Positions 8,278 to 16,549 of a DNA stretch of 64,000 nt are shown here, piece by piece. Under the pieces are notes generated by a model that made no database searches, was not told the DNA's origin, and was given only the letters and a program-made list of their open reading frames with translations. Position 1 is the first letter of the stretch, and every line of letters begins with the position of its first letter. A program made the position numbers and the translations under genes. The stretch comes from Burkholderia sp. WSM2232 (GTDB lineage: Bacteria > Pseudomonadota > Gammaproteobacteria > Burkholderiales > Burkholderiaceae), in assembly GCF_000472545.1 (NCBI RefSeq), contig NZ_AWZV01000005.1:218745-282744 (forward strand), written 5' to 3'.

Positions 8278-10707
8278 ATGCCTACTATCGAACCAGGCTC
8301 CTCCGCATCAGGTAGCAACCCGCATCTGCCGCCGCCTGGCGGCATTCCCTCTGAACCCGCCAAACCGGCGGCGACACCGCAGCCGCACGTGCCGGGGCTG
8401 CCGGCCGCCCGGGCACGCGGCGCGCAAGGATCGGGCGAGCCCGCGCCCACGGCGCGCTCGCGTCAGGCGCTGCCGGCACCGAAGACCGAGACAACGACGC
8501 CGGCTTCGCGCAACCAATGGCCATCCGGCAAGGCGTTCATGGGCGAGTATCTTCGGACAAACGGTTCGGGCGCGCTCGCTCGCGACAACACGCTGTCGAC
8601 GGTTGGCCGCGCATTGCCGCCGCTCACTCCGCAATCGGTTGGCCGCTATTTCAGGGAGCCGGTGGGCGACTGGCCGCGCGATCGCAACAAGCTCGGCCCC
8701 GCGGTGAACAAGAATCTGACGCGGCTCGCCGGCATGGAAGCGGGGCCGCAGCGCGAGCAATTGCACCTTGAAACGACGCTGCAATGGCATGCGCTCTGCG
8801 AAGCCGAACAGGGCGATGTGCTCAACACGCTCGGTGCACAGCAGTCCGACCTTCTCGGCGACACGGCACGCCAGGCCGCGCCCGATGTGCCCCGCACGCC
8901 GGTGCGCGACTGGCTCGAACACACCGCGGTTTTCATGAAGCCCGAGCTCGCTGCAAAACTGCTCAATTCGTGTACGCCGGAGGCCCGCGAGAAGCTCGCG
9001 ATGCCGATGAAGGCCGCGGGCGACGACGCAGACCTGAAAGCGCTCCTGAAGGACCGCTTCACCGATCTGCGCATGACCATGCCGCTCGATCATATGTACG
9101 ACTACACCGGTTTCTGGTGGGACAACAATCGTCAGGTCGGCACCTTGCCGGAGGGTGTGGCCGAGAATCTCAAGGTCTGCGTGGTCGGCGCGGGCCCGGC
9201 CGGCATCATGGCGGCGGATGCGCTGAACCGCATCGGCGTGAAGCCGAACGTGCTGGAACAGGCGGACCACATCGGCGGACGGATTGCCTCTGGCCGCTGG
9301 GAAGGCGACCCGACGCCCTACCACCCAGGCGGCATGCGCTTTCACACGACGCGCGGCAACTTCTACTGGAGCATTGCCGAGCACTATGGGCTCGAACACG
9401 TGCCGTTTCCGAATTCGAGCTCGGTGCCGACTTCGTACATTATCGGCGGCAAGGTTTACGAAGCACAGCCCGGCGAGCCGCCGGAAAACGCGACGATGCG
9501 CAAGGTTGCCGAAGACGTCATGCGCTCGATGACCGAACCGCTTCTCGCGCCGATCCGCGAGGCGCGCGACGCGGGCGACACCGCACGTTTTCGCGAGCTC
9601 TGCGACGATGCCAAGCAGAAGTTCGACAGCCACACGTTCCAGTCCGGCCTGAAGGCGCTGCTGCAGGAAAAAGGCATTACCTGGAACAGGGACGAATGGC
9701 GCACGTTCGGCGCGACGGGCATTGGCGTGGGCGGCTATTCGGGCTATTTCAGCACGGGCTTTCTGGAGGAATTCCGCTTCCTCGTCGACGAGCGTCTGGA
9801 AGATCACGTCGCGCTCGTCGACGGTGCGGACGCGCCGCTGCACAAGATGATCGAGGACAGCGAAGGTCTGCCGGAAGGCACGGTATCGCTTGCCGAACAA
9901 AACGCCATTCAGCTGAACGCCGAAGTCACGAGCATCAAGAAAGTCGACGGCAAGTATCACGTGACCTGGCTCGACAAGACCAGTAACGAAACGAAAACCG
10001 AACAGTACGACGAACTATTCTTCGCCGGTGGTCCGCGCGAGGCGGTACGTCTGGGCCTCACCGGTCCGCAGGCGGGCTCGGAGCCACTGTTGCCGGAAGA
10101 TTTCGCCGCTGCCATCAAGGACGCTCGCGTGGTGGGCGCCACCAAGATGGCTGTCAAGATCGCCGCGGACCTGATGGAGGATCGCGATCTGCCCGGCAAC
10201 GTTCAGGCAGACGAACTATTCCAGCAGTCGTACGTGGTGCCGGCGAGCGACGGCGGCGCGGTGGTCTATCCGAGCTACACCCTCGGCGACAACTCGACGA
10301 AGGTCGCCGGCATGACGGGCCGCGAACAGATGGACCTGTACGTCCGGACGCTTCGCGACGTGGCCTCGCGCGATCCGGACAATCCGGCTCACCAGAAGCT
10401 CGCCAATCTCGCCGACGTCGTCGAGCAAAGCCGTGACGGCATTGCATATACGCACTGGGGACTCGAGCGTCATCAGTGGGGCGCGTTCAAGATGGACGGA
10501 CCGGACCAGCTCGACAACACGCGCACGTTGTATGCGGCGCTGCTGAGAATGAGCGACGGCGCAATCGCCATTGGCGAGGAGCTCACCTTCGAGGGCGGCT
10601 TCGCGAGCGGTGCGCTGGCGTCGGCAACGCACGGCGTGCAGCAGTTCGTGCGCCGCCAGGGCGGCAAGTTGCCGCCGAATTCGCCGTACTATCAGGAGTT
10701 GCTGTAA
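8278..10707 (+). CDS. iaaM: Tryptophan 2-monooxygenase-like flavin amine oxidase with N-terminal extension
   Basis: FAD-dependent amine oxidase of 809 residues. The Rossmann motif VVGAGPAG lies near residue 303, IGGRI near 332, the GGMRF substrate-domain motif near 351, and a C-terminal FAD segment GEELTFEGGFASGALAS near 766. This is the family of IaaM/Aux1, which converts tryptophan to indole-3-acetamide. The first ~120 residues are Pro/Ser/Ala-rich and look disordered, unlike the compact 557-residue enzyme of Pseudomonas savastanoi but like a type III secretion signal region. I start at the ATG at 8278 because CAGGGAAC precedes it. A perfect hrpII box lies upstream. The next operon hydrolyses amides, which fits an indole-acetamide product. 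Substrate specificity is inferred; another L-amino-acid oxidase activity is possible. Confidence 0.7.
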   Translation: MPTIEPGSSASGSNPHLPPPGGIPSEPAKPAATPQPHVPGLPAARARGAQGSGEPAPTARSRQALPAPKTETTTPASRNQWPSGKAFMGEYLRTNGSGALARDNTLSTVGRALPPLTPQSVGRYFREPVGDWPRDRNKLGPAVNKNLTRLAGMEAGPQREQLHLETTLQWHALCEAEQGDVLNTLGAQQSDLLGDTARQAAPDVPRTPVRDWLEHTAVFMKPELAAKLLNSCTPEAREKLAMPMKAAGDDADLKALLKDRFTDLRMTMPLDHMYDYTGFWWDNNRQVGTLPEGVAENLKVCVVGAGPAGIMAADALNRIGVKPNVLEQADHIGGRIASGRWEGDPTPYHPGGMRFHTTRGNFYWSIAEHYGLEHVPFPNSSSVPTSYIIGGKVYEAQPGEPPENATMRKVAEDVMRSMTEPLLAPIREARDAGDTARFRELCDDAKQKFDSHTFQSGLKALLQEKGITWNRDEWRTFGATGIGVGGYSGYFSTGFLEEFRFLVDERLEDHVALVDGADAPLHKMIEDSEGLPEGTVSLAEQNAIQLNAEVTSIKKVDGKYHVTWLDKTSNETKTEQYDELFFAGGPREAVRLGLTGPQAGSEPLLPEDFAAAIKDARVVGATKMAVKIAADLMEDRDLPGNVQADELFQQSYVVPASDGGAVVYPSYTLGDNSTKVAGMTGREQMDLYVRTLRDVASRDPDNPAHQKLANLADVVEQSRDGIAYTHWGLERHQWGAFKMDGPDQLDNTRTLYAALLRMSDGAIAIGEELTFEGGFASGALASATHGVQQFVRRQGGKLPPNSPYYQELL

Positions 10708-10759
10708 AGAAGCACGGCGTGCCGCAAACAAGTGCTTTCCCTATAAGCGGCCTTATTGC

Positions 10760-10788
10760 TTGACATGGGAAATTTGATTTCATAAATT
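10760..10788 (+). promoter_or_regulatory. Sigma70-type promoter of the amide operon
   Basis: A perfect -35 TTGACA (10760-10765), a 17-bp spacer and TAAATT (10783-10788) stand upstream of the leader. A transcript starting near 10795 would contain both ANTAR-type hairpins and the terminator before the first gene. Confidence 0.6.
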
Positions 10789-10824
10789 CGTTCCCAGTCT
10801 GTCGTCATGTATGTCGTGGCGGCA

Positions 10825-10864
10825 CACGGCAACGTTGCCGTGCTACATGGAAGGCTATGCAGCC
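10825..10864 (+). promoter_or_regulatory. ANTAR-type two-hairpin antiterminator in the amide leader
   Basis: The first hairpin, CACGGC-AACGTT-GCCGTG (10825-10842), has a six-base loop with A at position 1 and G at position 4, as ANTAR proteins require. The second, GGC-TATGCA-GCC (10853-10864), has G at loop position 4 but T at position 1, and its 3' arm is shared with the terminator stem beginning at 10861. The two structures exclude each other, which is the known layout of AmiR-controlled leaders. An AmiR homologue is encoded at 19062-19682. Confidence 0.6.
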
Positions 10865-10908
10865 CCCTAACTTGCGTTTTCAACGCTGGTCAGGGGGCTT
10901 TTTGTTTT
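10861..10908 (+). terminator. Intrinsic terminator before the first amide-operon gene
   Basis: AGCCCCCT (10861-10868) pairs with AGGGGGCT (10892-10899), an inner GCGTT/AACGC stem extends it, and TTTTTGTTTT follows. It lies between the promoter and the ATG at 10926, so it must be read through for expression. This is expected to be the target of AmiR antitermination. Confidence 0.85.
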
Positions 10909-10925
10909 GGGAGACGAAAACAGCA

Positions 10926-11816
10926 ATGTCGCACTACGACCTGGCAAAGCCCGGCCTGGAGGAACTCGTCATCGCGTGCGTGCAGATGGAGCCGCACATC
11001 GGCGCCAAACGCGCCAACGTGGCGCGCCTCATCCGGCATGTGGAAACCGCTGCGAGCCACGGCGCGTCGCTTGTCGTGCTGCCCGAGCTGGCGACGACCG
11101 GCTACGTGTTCTCGGACCGCGACGAGGCATTCTCGCTGGCCGAAGGCCTGCCCGATGGCGAAACCGCCGGGCTCTTCGCCGATACCGCGCAGCGCCTCGG
11201 TGTTCATATCGTCACGGGCATTGCCGAACGTGCGGGCAAACGCCTGTATAACTCGGCACTCTTCACCGGCCCTTCCGGTCACATTGGCATCTATCGCAAG
11301 CTGCATCTGTGGAATAACGAAAACCGTTTTTTCGAACCGGGTGATCGCGGCGTGCCGGTGTTCGGCACCCCGCTCGGCCGCATTGCAATTGCAATCTGCT
11401 ACGACGGCTGGTTTCCCGAGACCTACCGGCTCGCGGCCATGCAGGGCGCGGACATCGTGTGCGTGCCGACCAACTGGGTGCCGATGCCCTCGCAGCCCGA
11501 AGACCGCTCTGCAATGGCCGCCACTCTCACGATGGCGGCCGCGCACAGCAACGGCATGGCGATCGCCTGCGCGAACCGCATCGGCACCGAGCGCGGGCAA
11601 CTGTTCATCGGTCAAAGCCTGATCGTGGGCGGGGACGGCTGGCCGCTCGCCGGTCCCGCGAGCATCGACCGCGAAGAAGTGCTGTACGCAAGCATCGACG
11701 TCAAGCGTACTCGCGCCGCACGCACGCTCAACGCTTTCAATCACGTGCTGCGCGATCGCCGCGCGGATGTGTACGACCCCATGCTTGGCGCGCGCTGGCC
11801 TGCTTTCCAGACCTGA
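10926..11816 (+). CDS. Nitrilase-superfamily carbon-nitrogen hydrolase (amidase)
   Basis: 296-residue cytosolic hydrolase with the Glu-Lys-Cys triad visible: Glu in LPELATTGY, Lys in YRKLHLW and Cys in ICYDGWFPE. The family hydrolyses amides, carbamoyl compounds or nitriles; the substrate cannot be read from sequence. It takes the place of amiE as first gene after the antiterminator leader, but it is a shorter protein than the ~346-residue aliphatic amidase. An upstream in-frame ATG at 10857 lies inside the terminator stem and is rejected as start; the ATG at 10926 has GGGAG about 14 bases before it. It is co-transcribed with the transporter genes that follow. Confidence 0.85.
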   Translation: MSHYDLAKPGLEELVIACVQMEPHIGAKRANVARLIRHVETAASHGASLVVLPELATTGYVFSDRDEAFSLAEGLPDGETAGLFADTAQRLGVHIVTGIAERAGKRLYNSALFTGPSGHIGIYRKLHLWNNENRFFEPGDRGVPVFGTPLGRIAIAICYDGWFPETYRLAAMQGADIVCVPTNWVPMPSQPEDRSAMAATLTMAAAHSNGMAIACANRIGTERGQLFIGQSLIVGGDGWPLAGPASIDREEVLYASIDVKRTRAARTLNAFNHVLRDRRADVYDPMLGARWPAFQT

Positions 11817-11871
11817 GCGCTACCGTGTTCGTGGCAACTTCACCTTACTCACAACCATTGCGAAGGACATC

Positions 11872-13041
11872 ATGAGACCAGTCATCAAACTCTTTCTGGC
11901 TGCCGCCGTCGCGGCAATCGCCGGCGCCGGGACCTGTGCAGGCGTGTTCGCCGCCGAGCCGATCCGCATTGGCGTAGCGGTCGGGCTGTCCGGTGCGAAC
12001 AGTGTGGTCGCGCCCGCGGTGGTGCAGGCCTCGCAACTCGCCGTGGATGAAATCAACGCGTCGGGCGGCATCCTGGGCCGGCCCGTCCAGCTCGAGATCA
12101 CCGACGACGCATCGGGCGCGGTCGGTGCGCAAAAGGCCTACGACACGCTCGTGTTCCAGAAGAACGTGGACGCGATCATCTCGATGGAAACCAGCGCGGC
12201 GCGCAATGCGGCGCTACCCATCGTCGCGCGCGGCAAGAAGCCGTTCATCTACACGTCGTTCTACGAAGGACGTTCGTGCAATCCGTGGATGTACGTCAAC
12301 GGCTGGGTGCCCGAGCAGCAGGTTGCGCCGGTGGTCGACTACTTCGCGAAGGCGAAGGGCGCGAAGACTTTCTATCTGGTCGGCAACGACTATGCATTCG
12401 GCCGCGGCATGCTGCAGTTCACGCGCAAATACATCGAGGCACACGGCGGCAAGGTGGTAGGCGAAGAGTATCTGCCCACCGACGGCACGGACTGGACGCC
12501 GATTCTCTCGAAGATTCGCGCCGCGCATCCGGATGCGCTAATCAGCGCGACCGCGGGCGGCGCGCCCAACGTGTCGCTCGCAAAGCAGTTGAAGGGCTCG
12601 GGCCTGACGCTGCCCTACGGCAATCTCGCCATCGACGAGGGCACGGCGAAGAGCATGGGCGACGTCGCGACCGGCATTTATATGTCGGGCTCCTATCTGA
12701 CGAGTATCGATACCTCCGCGAACAAGAAGTTTCTCGCCGCGATGGACAAGCGCTTCGGCAAGGACGTCAAGACCCCGAACGAGCTTTCCGAGCCGCAGTA
12801 CGAAGCGTTTTTCCTTTACAAGGCCGCGGTGGAAAAAGCGGGCTCGACGGATTCCGCCAAGGTCATCAAGGCACTCGATCAGGTATCGTTCAACGGTCCG
12901 CGCGGTCAGATCGAAATGGTCAAGAGCCGGCATACGCCGCTCGCCATGCGCCTTGGCCAGATCCAGTCCGACGGCTCGGTGAAGATCCTGCAGACTTTCC
13001 CGGACGTCGATCCGGGCGCGCAGTGCCCGAACCTCAAGTAG
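11872..13041 (+). CDS. Periplasmic substrate-binding protein of a LivK/AmiC-type ABC importer
   Basis: 389-residue type I periplasmic binding protein with a clear signal peptide (MRPVIKLFLAAAVAAIAGAG then cleavage near FAAEP). The Peripla_BP_6 fold shows in IRIGVAVGLSGANSVV and the ASGGILGRPVQLE stretch. Substrates of this group include branched amino acids, urea and short amides. The ATG at 11872 has AAGGA upstream. It is the first of four transporter genes; the neighbouring amidases and AmiC sensor make an amide the likely cargo. Confidence 0.85.
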   Translation: MRPVIKLFLAAAVAAIAGAGTCAGVFAAEPIRIGVAVGLSGANSVVAPAVVQASQLAVDEINASGGILGRPVQLEITDDASGAVGAQKAYDTLVFQKNVDAIISMETSAARNAALPIVARGKKPFIYTSFYEGRSCNPWMYVNGWVPEQQVAPVVDYFAKAKGAKTFYLVGNDYAFGRGMLQFTRKYIEAHGGKVVGEEYLPTDGTDWTPILSKIRAAHPDALISATAGGAPNVSLAKQLKGSGLTLPYGNLAIDEGTAKSMGDVATGIYMSGSYLTSIDTSANKKFLAAMDKRFGKDVKTPNELSEPQYEAFFLYKAAVEKAGSTDSAKVIKALDQVSFNGPRGQIEMVKSRHTPLAMRLGQIQSDGSVKILQTFPDVDPGAQCPNLK

Positions 13042-13125
13042 GCGCTACCGGCAACACGGCATTCGCCTGAGCGCGGCACCGCCGCGCGATGCCCTGCGTT
13101 CTGGCGAATGCGACTGGAGACAACC

Positions 13126-13959
13126 ATGGTTCTCGCATTAGACATTCTGACCACCACGGCCGTGCTGTTCATCGTCACGGCCGGCCTGATGGTAATTTTC
13201 GGCGTGATGAAGATCGTCAACTTCGCGCACGGCGCGCTGCTGACGATGGGTGCGTACGCAAGCTTCGTCGTCACGCAGCTAAAGCTCAACCCGTGGCTCG
13301 GTCTGCCGCTTGCCGTCGTGGTCGGCACCGTGGTCGGCATGCTGGTCGAGTGGATCATCGTGCGGCCTTTGTACAAGCGTCCGCTCGACGCGATCCTCGC
13401 CACATGGGGCCTCGGCATCGTCATCGGGCAACTGATCGTGATGACGTTCGGCCGCGAGGTGCAATTCGTCGAAACGCCGCTCAAGGGCGTCGTGTCGATT
13501 GCCGGCACCGACTATTCCGCTTACCGCCTGCTGCTGATTCCGGTCGCGCTCGGCATCTGCGCGATCATGACTGCGCTTCTGACGGGCACCCGCTTCGGTG
13601 TCAAAACGCGCGCGGTCATCATGAACGAAGACCTCGCCCGCGGCTTGGGCATTCACTCCGGACGCATCCGCTTCATCACCTTCAGCCTCGGCGCGGCCTT
13701 CGGTTCGCTCGCCGGCGTGCTGATCACGCCTTTATCGAGCGTCGACCCGGACATGGGTTTGCCGTGGCTCGTGAGCGCTTTCATGCTGGTCATGGTGTCC
13801 GGCCACTCGATGCTGAGCCTGCTCGTCACCTGCTTCGTGTTCGGCGCCTGCCAGGTGCTCGTCAGCACGTTCGTGAGCCCAGTGCTCGGCGGGCTGACCA
13901 TTGCGGTGCTCGCCGCGCTCACATTGCGTATTCGTCCGCAGGGGTTCTCTCATGGCTAA
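13126..13959 (+). CDS. LivH-type ABC permease
   Basis: 277-residue inner-membrane permease of the branched-chain amino acid family. It begins MVLALDILTTTAVLFIV and contains the typical GLMVIFGVMKIVNFAHGALL motif and about eight hydrophobic segments. I start at the ATG at 13126 because CTGGAGACAACC precedes it; an ATG at 13108 is also in frame. Its end overlaps the start of the permease-ATPase fusion by 8 bp, implying coupled translation. It forms the channel together with the LivM half of the next gene. Confidence 0.85.
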   Translation: MVLALDILTTTAVLFIVTAGLMVIFGVMKIVNFAHGALLTMGAYASFVVTQLKLNPWLGLPLAVVVGTVVGMLVEWIIVRPLYKRPLDAILATWGLGIVIGQLIVMTFGREVQFVETPLKGVVSIAGTDYSAYRLLLIPVALGICAIMTALLTGTRFGVKTRAVIMNEDLARGLGIHSGRIRFITFSLGAAFGSLAGVLITPLSSVDPDMGLPWLVSAFMLVMVSGHSMLSLLVTCFVFGACQVLVSTFVSPVLGGLTIAVLAALTLRIRPQGFSHG

Positions 13960-15811
13960 AGTCAACGCGTCGCTGGGGCATGCCGGGCGCGAGCCGTCGC
14001 CCGCCGGCAAGCGGCAACGCAGCCGGTCCAGGCCGTTACGCGGTCTCGCAACAATCGGCGTGCTCGGCGTTCTGCTGATCGCGGCCGGTCCTTTTCTGTT
14101 CGGCTCGTATCTGCTGAACGTGCTGATCCAGGCGTTCTTCTTCTCGATCGTCGCGGTGACAGTGGATATTCTCTGGGGCTACACCGGCTATCTGACGTTC
14201 GGCCAATCGGCGTTCTTCGGACTCGGCGCCTATGCCGCGGGACTGGTGTTCACGCACGGCGGCTTTTCAGCGGCCTATGTTCTGCTCGCGCTCGCGGCAA
14301 CGCTTGCCGTGACGGCCGGGGTCGCCGCCCTGCTCGGCTGGCTGTCGTTCTACCGCGGCGCTTCACCGTTCTTTGCCACCGTCATGTCGCTCGTGCTGCC
14401 CATCGTGCTCAGTCAGCTGCTGCTCTCCGGCGGAGAATGGACAGGCTCGAGCTCCGGGCTAACCGGCTACCAGACCTTCGATCTTTCGCTCGAAGCGTGG
14501 TACTGGATCGCAGGCGCGGCGCTCGCCGTCGTCGTCGGGCTTGCGTGGATCTTCGTGCGCAGCGACGGCGGCCGCGTGCTCGCGGCGATTCGCGACAACG
14601 AGTCGCGGTGCCTGTATCTGGGCATCAACACCTCGCTCGTGAAGATCGTGCTGCTCGTTGCGACCGCGGCGGTCGCGGGGCTCGCCGGCTTCGGCTACGG
14701 CTCGTTCAGCGGTGTGGTCGCGCCCGAACTGACCGGCTTCGTGCTGGGCACGCAGCTCATCATCTGGGTCGCGCTCGGCGGGCGCGGCACGTTGTGGGGG
14801 CCGGTGATCGGCGCGCTGCTGATCAACGTGGGCACGTCGTATCTGAGCGGCATCATGCCGTTCGCGTGGCAGCTGATACTCGGCGGCGCGTTCGTCGCCG
14901 TCATCGTGCTGTTGCCGCAAGGTCTCGTGCCGCTGCTGCTCGCGCCGCTGCGTCATTTCGCGGGCGAATCGCGCGAACCCGAACTCGTCGAGCGGCCCGT
15001 ACACAGCGGCCATGAGCCGGATGCATCCGCGCCGGCGTTGCGCATGAGCGGCGTGGCGCGTCATTTCGGCAGCCTCAAGGTGCTGCAAGGCATCGATCTG
15101 GATGCGCAAGCCGGCGAACTGGTCGGCCTCATCGGCCCAAACGGCGCGGGCAAGACCACGCTGATGCGCTGCATGAGCGACGGCGCCGAGCGCTCGGCCG
15201 GCACTGTCATGCTGTGCGGCAACGACATCCGCCAATTGCCGCCCGACCGGTGCGTGCGCTTCGGTCTCGGGCGCAAGTTCCAGAATGCCAACATCTTCGA
15301 GACGCTCACGGTGGCGCAATGTCTGCGCATTGCGGGCACGCTGATCGAGCGGCCCTCGTTCGTCCGACGCTCGGGCACTCTCGCGTTGCCGCCGTATGCG
15401 CTGGAGGTGGTTCGCGCGACCAACCTCGAGCGCAAGCTCGGTGCCGTGGCAAAGGACCTTTCGCATGGCGAACAGCAGGCGCTGGAACTCGCGATGGTGC
15501 TCGCGCTGGAACCGCGCATCGTGCTGCTCGACGAGCCGACCGCGGGTCTCACGAAGACTGAGCGCGCGCAAATCGGCAACGTGCTTGCGGCGCTCGCTCA
15601 CCGGTATAAGCTGTGTTGCCTGCTGGTCGAGCACGACCTCGACTTCGTGGCCGGCATCGCGACGCGCATCGTGGTGTTGCATCAGGGGCGCATCGTCATG
15701 CAAGGCAATTTCGACGAAGTGGTCAACTCCGAACTCGTGCGGACGATTTACGCCGGCACCGCGCAAGGCGATACGGCCGTCGGCGCGGCAACACAACGGG
15801 AGGCCTCGTGA
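13952..15811 (+). CDS. LivM-LivG fusion: ABC permease joined to ATP-binding domain
   Basis: 619 residues. Residues ~35-340 are a LivM permease (TVDILWGYTGYLTFGQSAFF and several membrane spans). Residues ~355-610 are a LivG ATPase with Walker A GPNGAGKTT near 395, signature LSHGEQQ near 503 and Walker B IVLLDEPTAG near 523. In most liv and urt operons these are separate proteins; here they are one continuous frame with a short linker around residues 340-355. The ATG at 13952 overlaps the previous gene. All catalytic motifs are intact, so the fusion should be functional. Confidence 0.85.
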   Translation: MAKVNASLGHAGREPSPAGKRQRSRSRPLRGLATIGVLGVLLIAAGPFLFGSYLLNVLIQAFFFSIVAVTVDILWGYTGYLTFGQSAFFGLGAYAAGLVFTHGGFSAAYVLLALAATLAVTAGVAALLGWLSFYRGASPFFATVMSLVLPIVLSQLLLSGGEWTGSSSGLTGYQTFDLSLEAWYWIAGAALAVVVGLAWIFVRSDGGRVLAAIRDNESRCLYLGINTSLVKIVLLVATAAVAGLAGFGYGSFSGVVAPELTGFVLGTQLIIWVALGGRGTLWGPVIGALLINVGTSYLSGIMPFAWQLILGGAFVAVIVLLPQGLVPLLLAPLRHFAGESREPELVERPVHSGHEPDASAPALRMSGVARHFGSLKVLQGIDLDAQAGELVGLIGPNGAGKTTLMRCMSDGAERSAGTVMLCGNDIRQLPPDRCVRFGLGRKFQNANIFETLTVAQCLRIAGTLIERPSFVRRSGTLALPPYALEVVRATNLERKLGAVAKDLSHGEQQALELAMVLALEPRIVLLDEPTAGLTKTERAQIGNVLAALAHRYKLCCLLVEHDLDFVAGIATRIVVLHQGRIVMQGNFDEVVNSELVRTIYAGTAQGDTAVGAATQREAS

Positions 15812-16521
15812 ACCAGAGCCAGATCGCGTTGAACCTGAAGGACGTGACAAGCGGATACAAGGCGTCGGTCGTGCTGCGCAAGCTTTCCTTGAGCGTCGCC
15901 AACGGCGAGGCCGTTGCGCTGCTCGGCAAGAACGGCATGGGCAAGACCACGCTGCTGAAAACCATCATGGGCTATCTGCCCAAGCAAAGCGGCGCGGTCC
16001 ACGTGCATGGGCAGGACATGACGCGCGTGCCGCCGCATCGCATCGCACGGGCTGGCATTGCGTATGCACCGCAGGAACATGCGCTCTTTCAGGACCTCAG
16101 CATTCGCGACAATCTGCGGCTGGGGCTCACGAACGTCTCCGTGTTCGACGAGCGTTTTGCGCAGATCGAGCCGATCTTTCCGGTGTTCGCCAGCCGTCTG
16201 CGTCAGTACGCGGGCACGCTCTCGGGCGGCGAGCAGAAGATGCTGCTGGTGGCGCGCGCGCTGATGATGCGCCCTTCCATCATTCTGCTCGACGAGATCA
16301 CCGAGGGACTGCAACCGTCCGTGATCGACCGGCTGGCCGACGCACTGCTGTGGGAGCGCAGCCGCCACGGCACCACGCTGCTGCTGATCGAACAGAACGT
16401 GCCGTTCGCGCTCAAGGTCGCCGACCGCTACGCAGTGCTCAAGCAAGGCGAAATTGTCGACGAAGGCAATGCGAAAGACGAAGCCGCCGCGGAATCGATC
16501 TACGAACATTTGCGCGTCTGA
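15808..16521 (+). CDS. LivF-type ABC ATP-binding protein
   Basis: 237-residue ATPase with Walker A LLGKNGMGKTT, signature LSGGEQK, Walker B IILLDEITEG (Glu-Ile where most have Glu-Pro) and the H-loop replaced by LIEQN, as usual for LivF. The start is a GTG at 15808 that overlaps the previous stop as GTGA, with GGGAGG upstream; earlier in-frame codons would run through the fusion gene. It completes the importer: binding protein, LivH, LivM-LivG, LivF. Confidence 0.88.
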   Translation: MNQSQIALNLKDVTSGYKASVVLRKLSLSVANGEAVALLGKNGMGKTTLLKTIMGYLPKQSGAVHVHGQDMTRVPPHRIARAGIAYAPQEHALFQDLSIRDNLRLGLTNVSVFDERFAQIEPIFPVFASRLRQYAGTLSGGEQKMLLVARALMMRPSIILLDEITEGLQPSVIDRLADALLWERSRHGTTLLLIEQNVPFALKVADRYAVLKQGEIVDEGNAKDEAAAESIYEHLRV

Positions 16522-16549
16522 CGCGCCGCAGTTTCGCGATACTCATGCC

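Noticed and set aside
8308..9960. 550-codon frame antisense to the oxidase gene
   Set aside because: Arg/His/Ala-rich mirror of a strong coding frame in GC-rich DNA.
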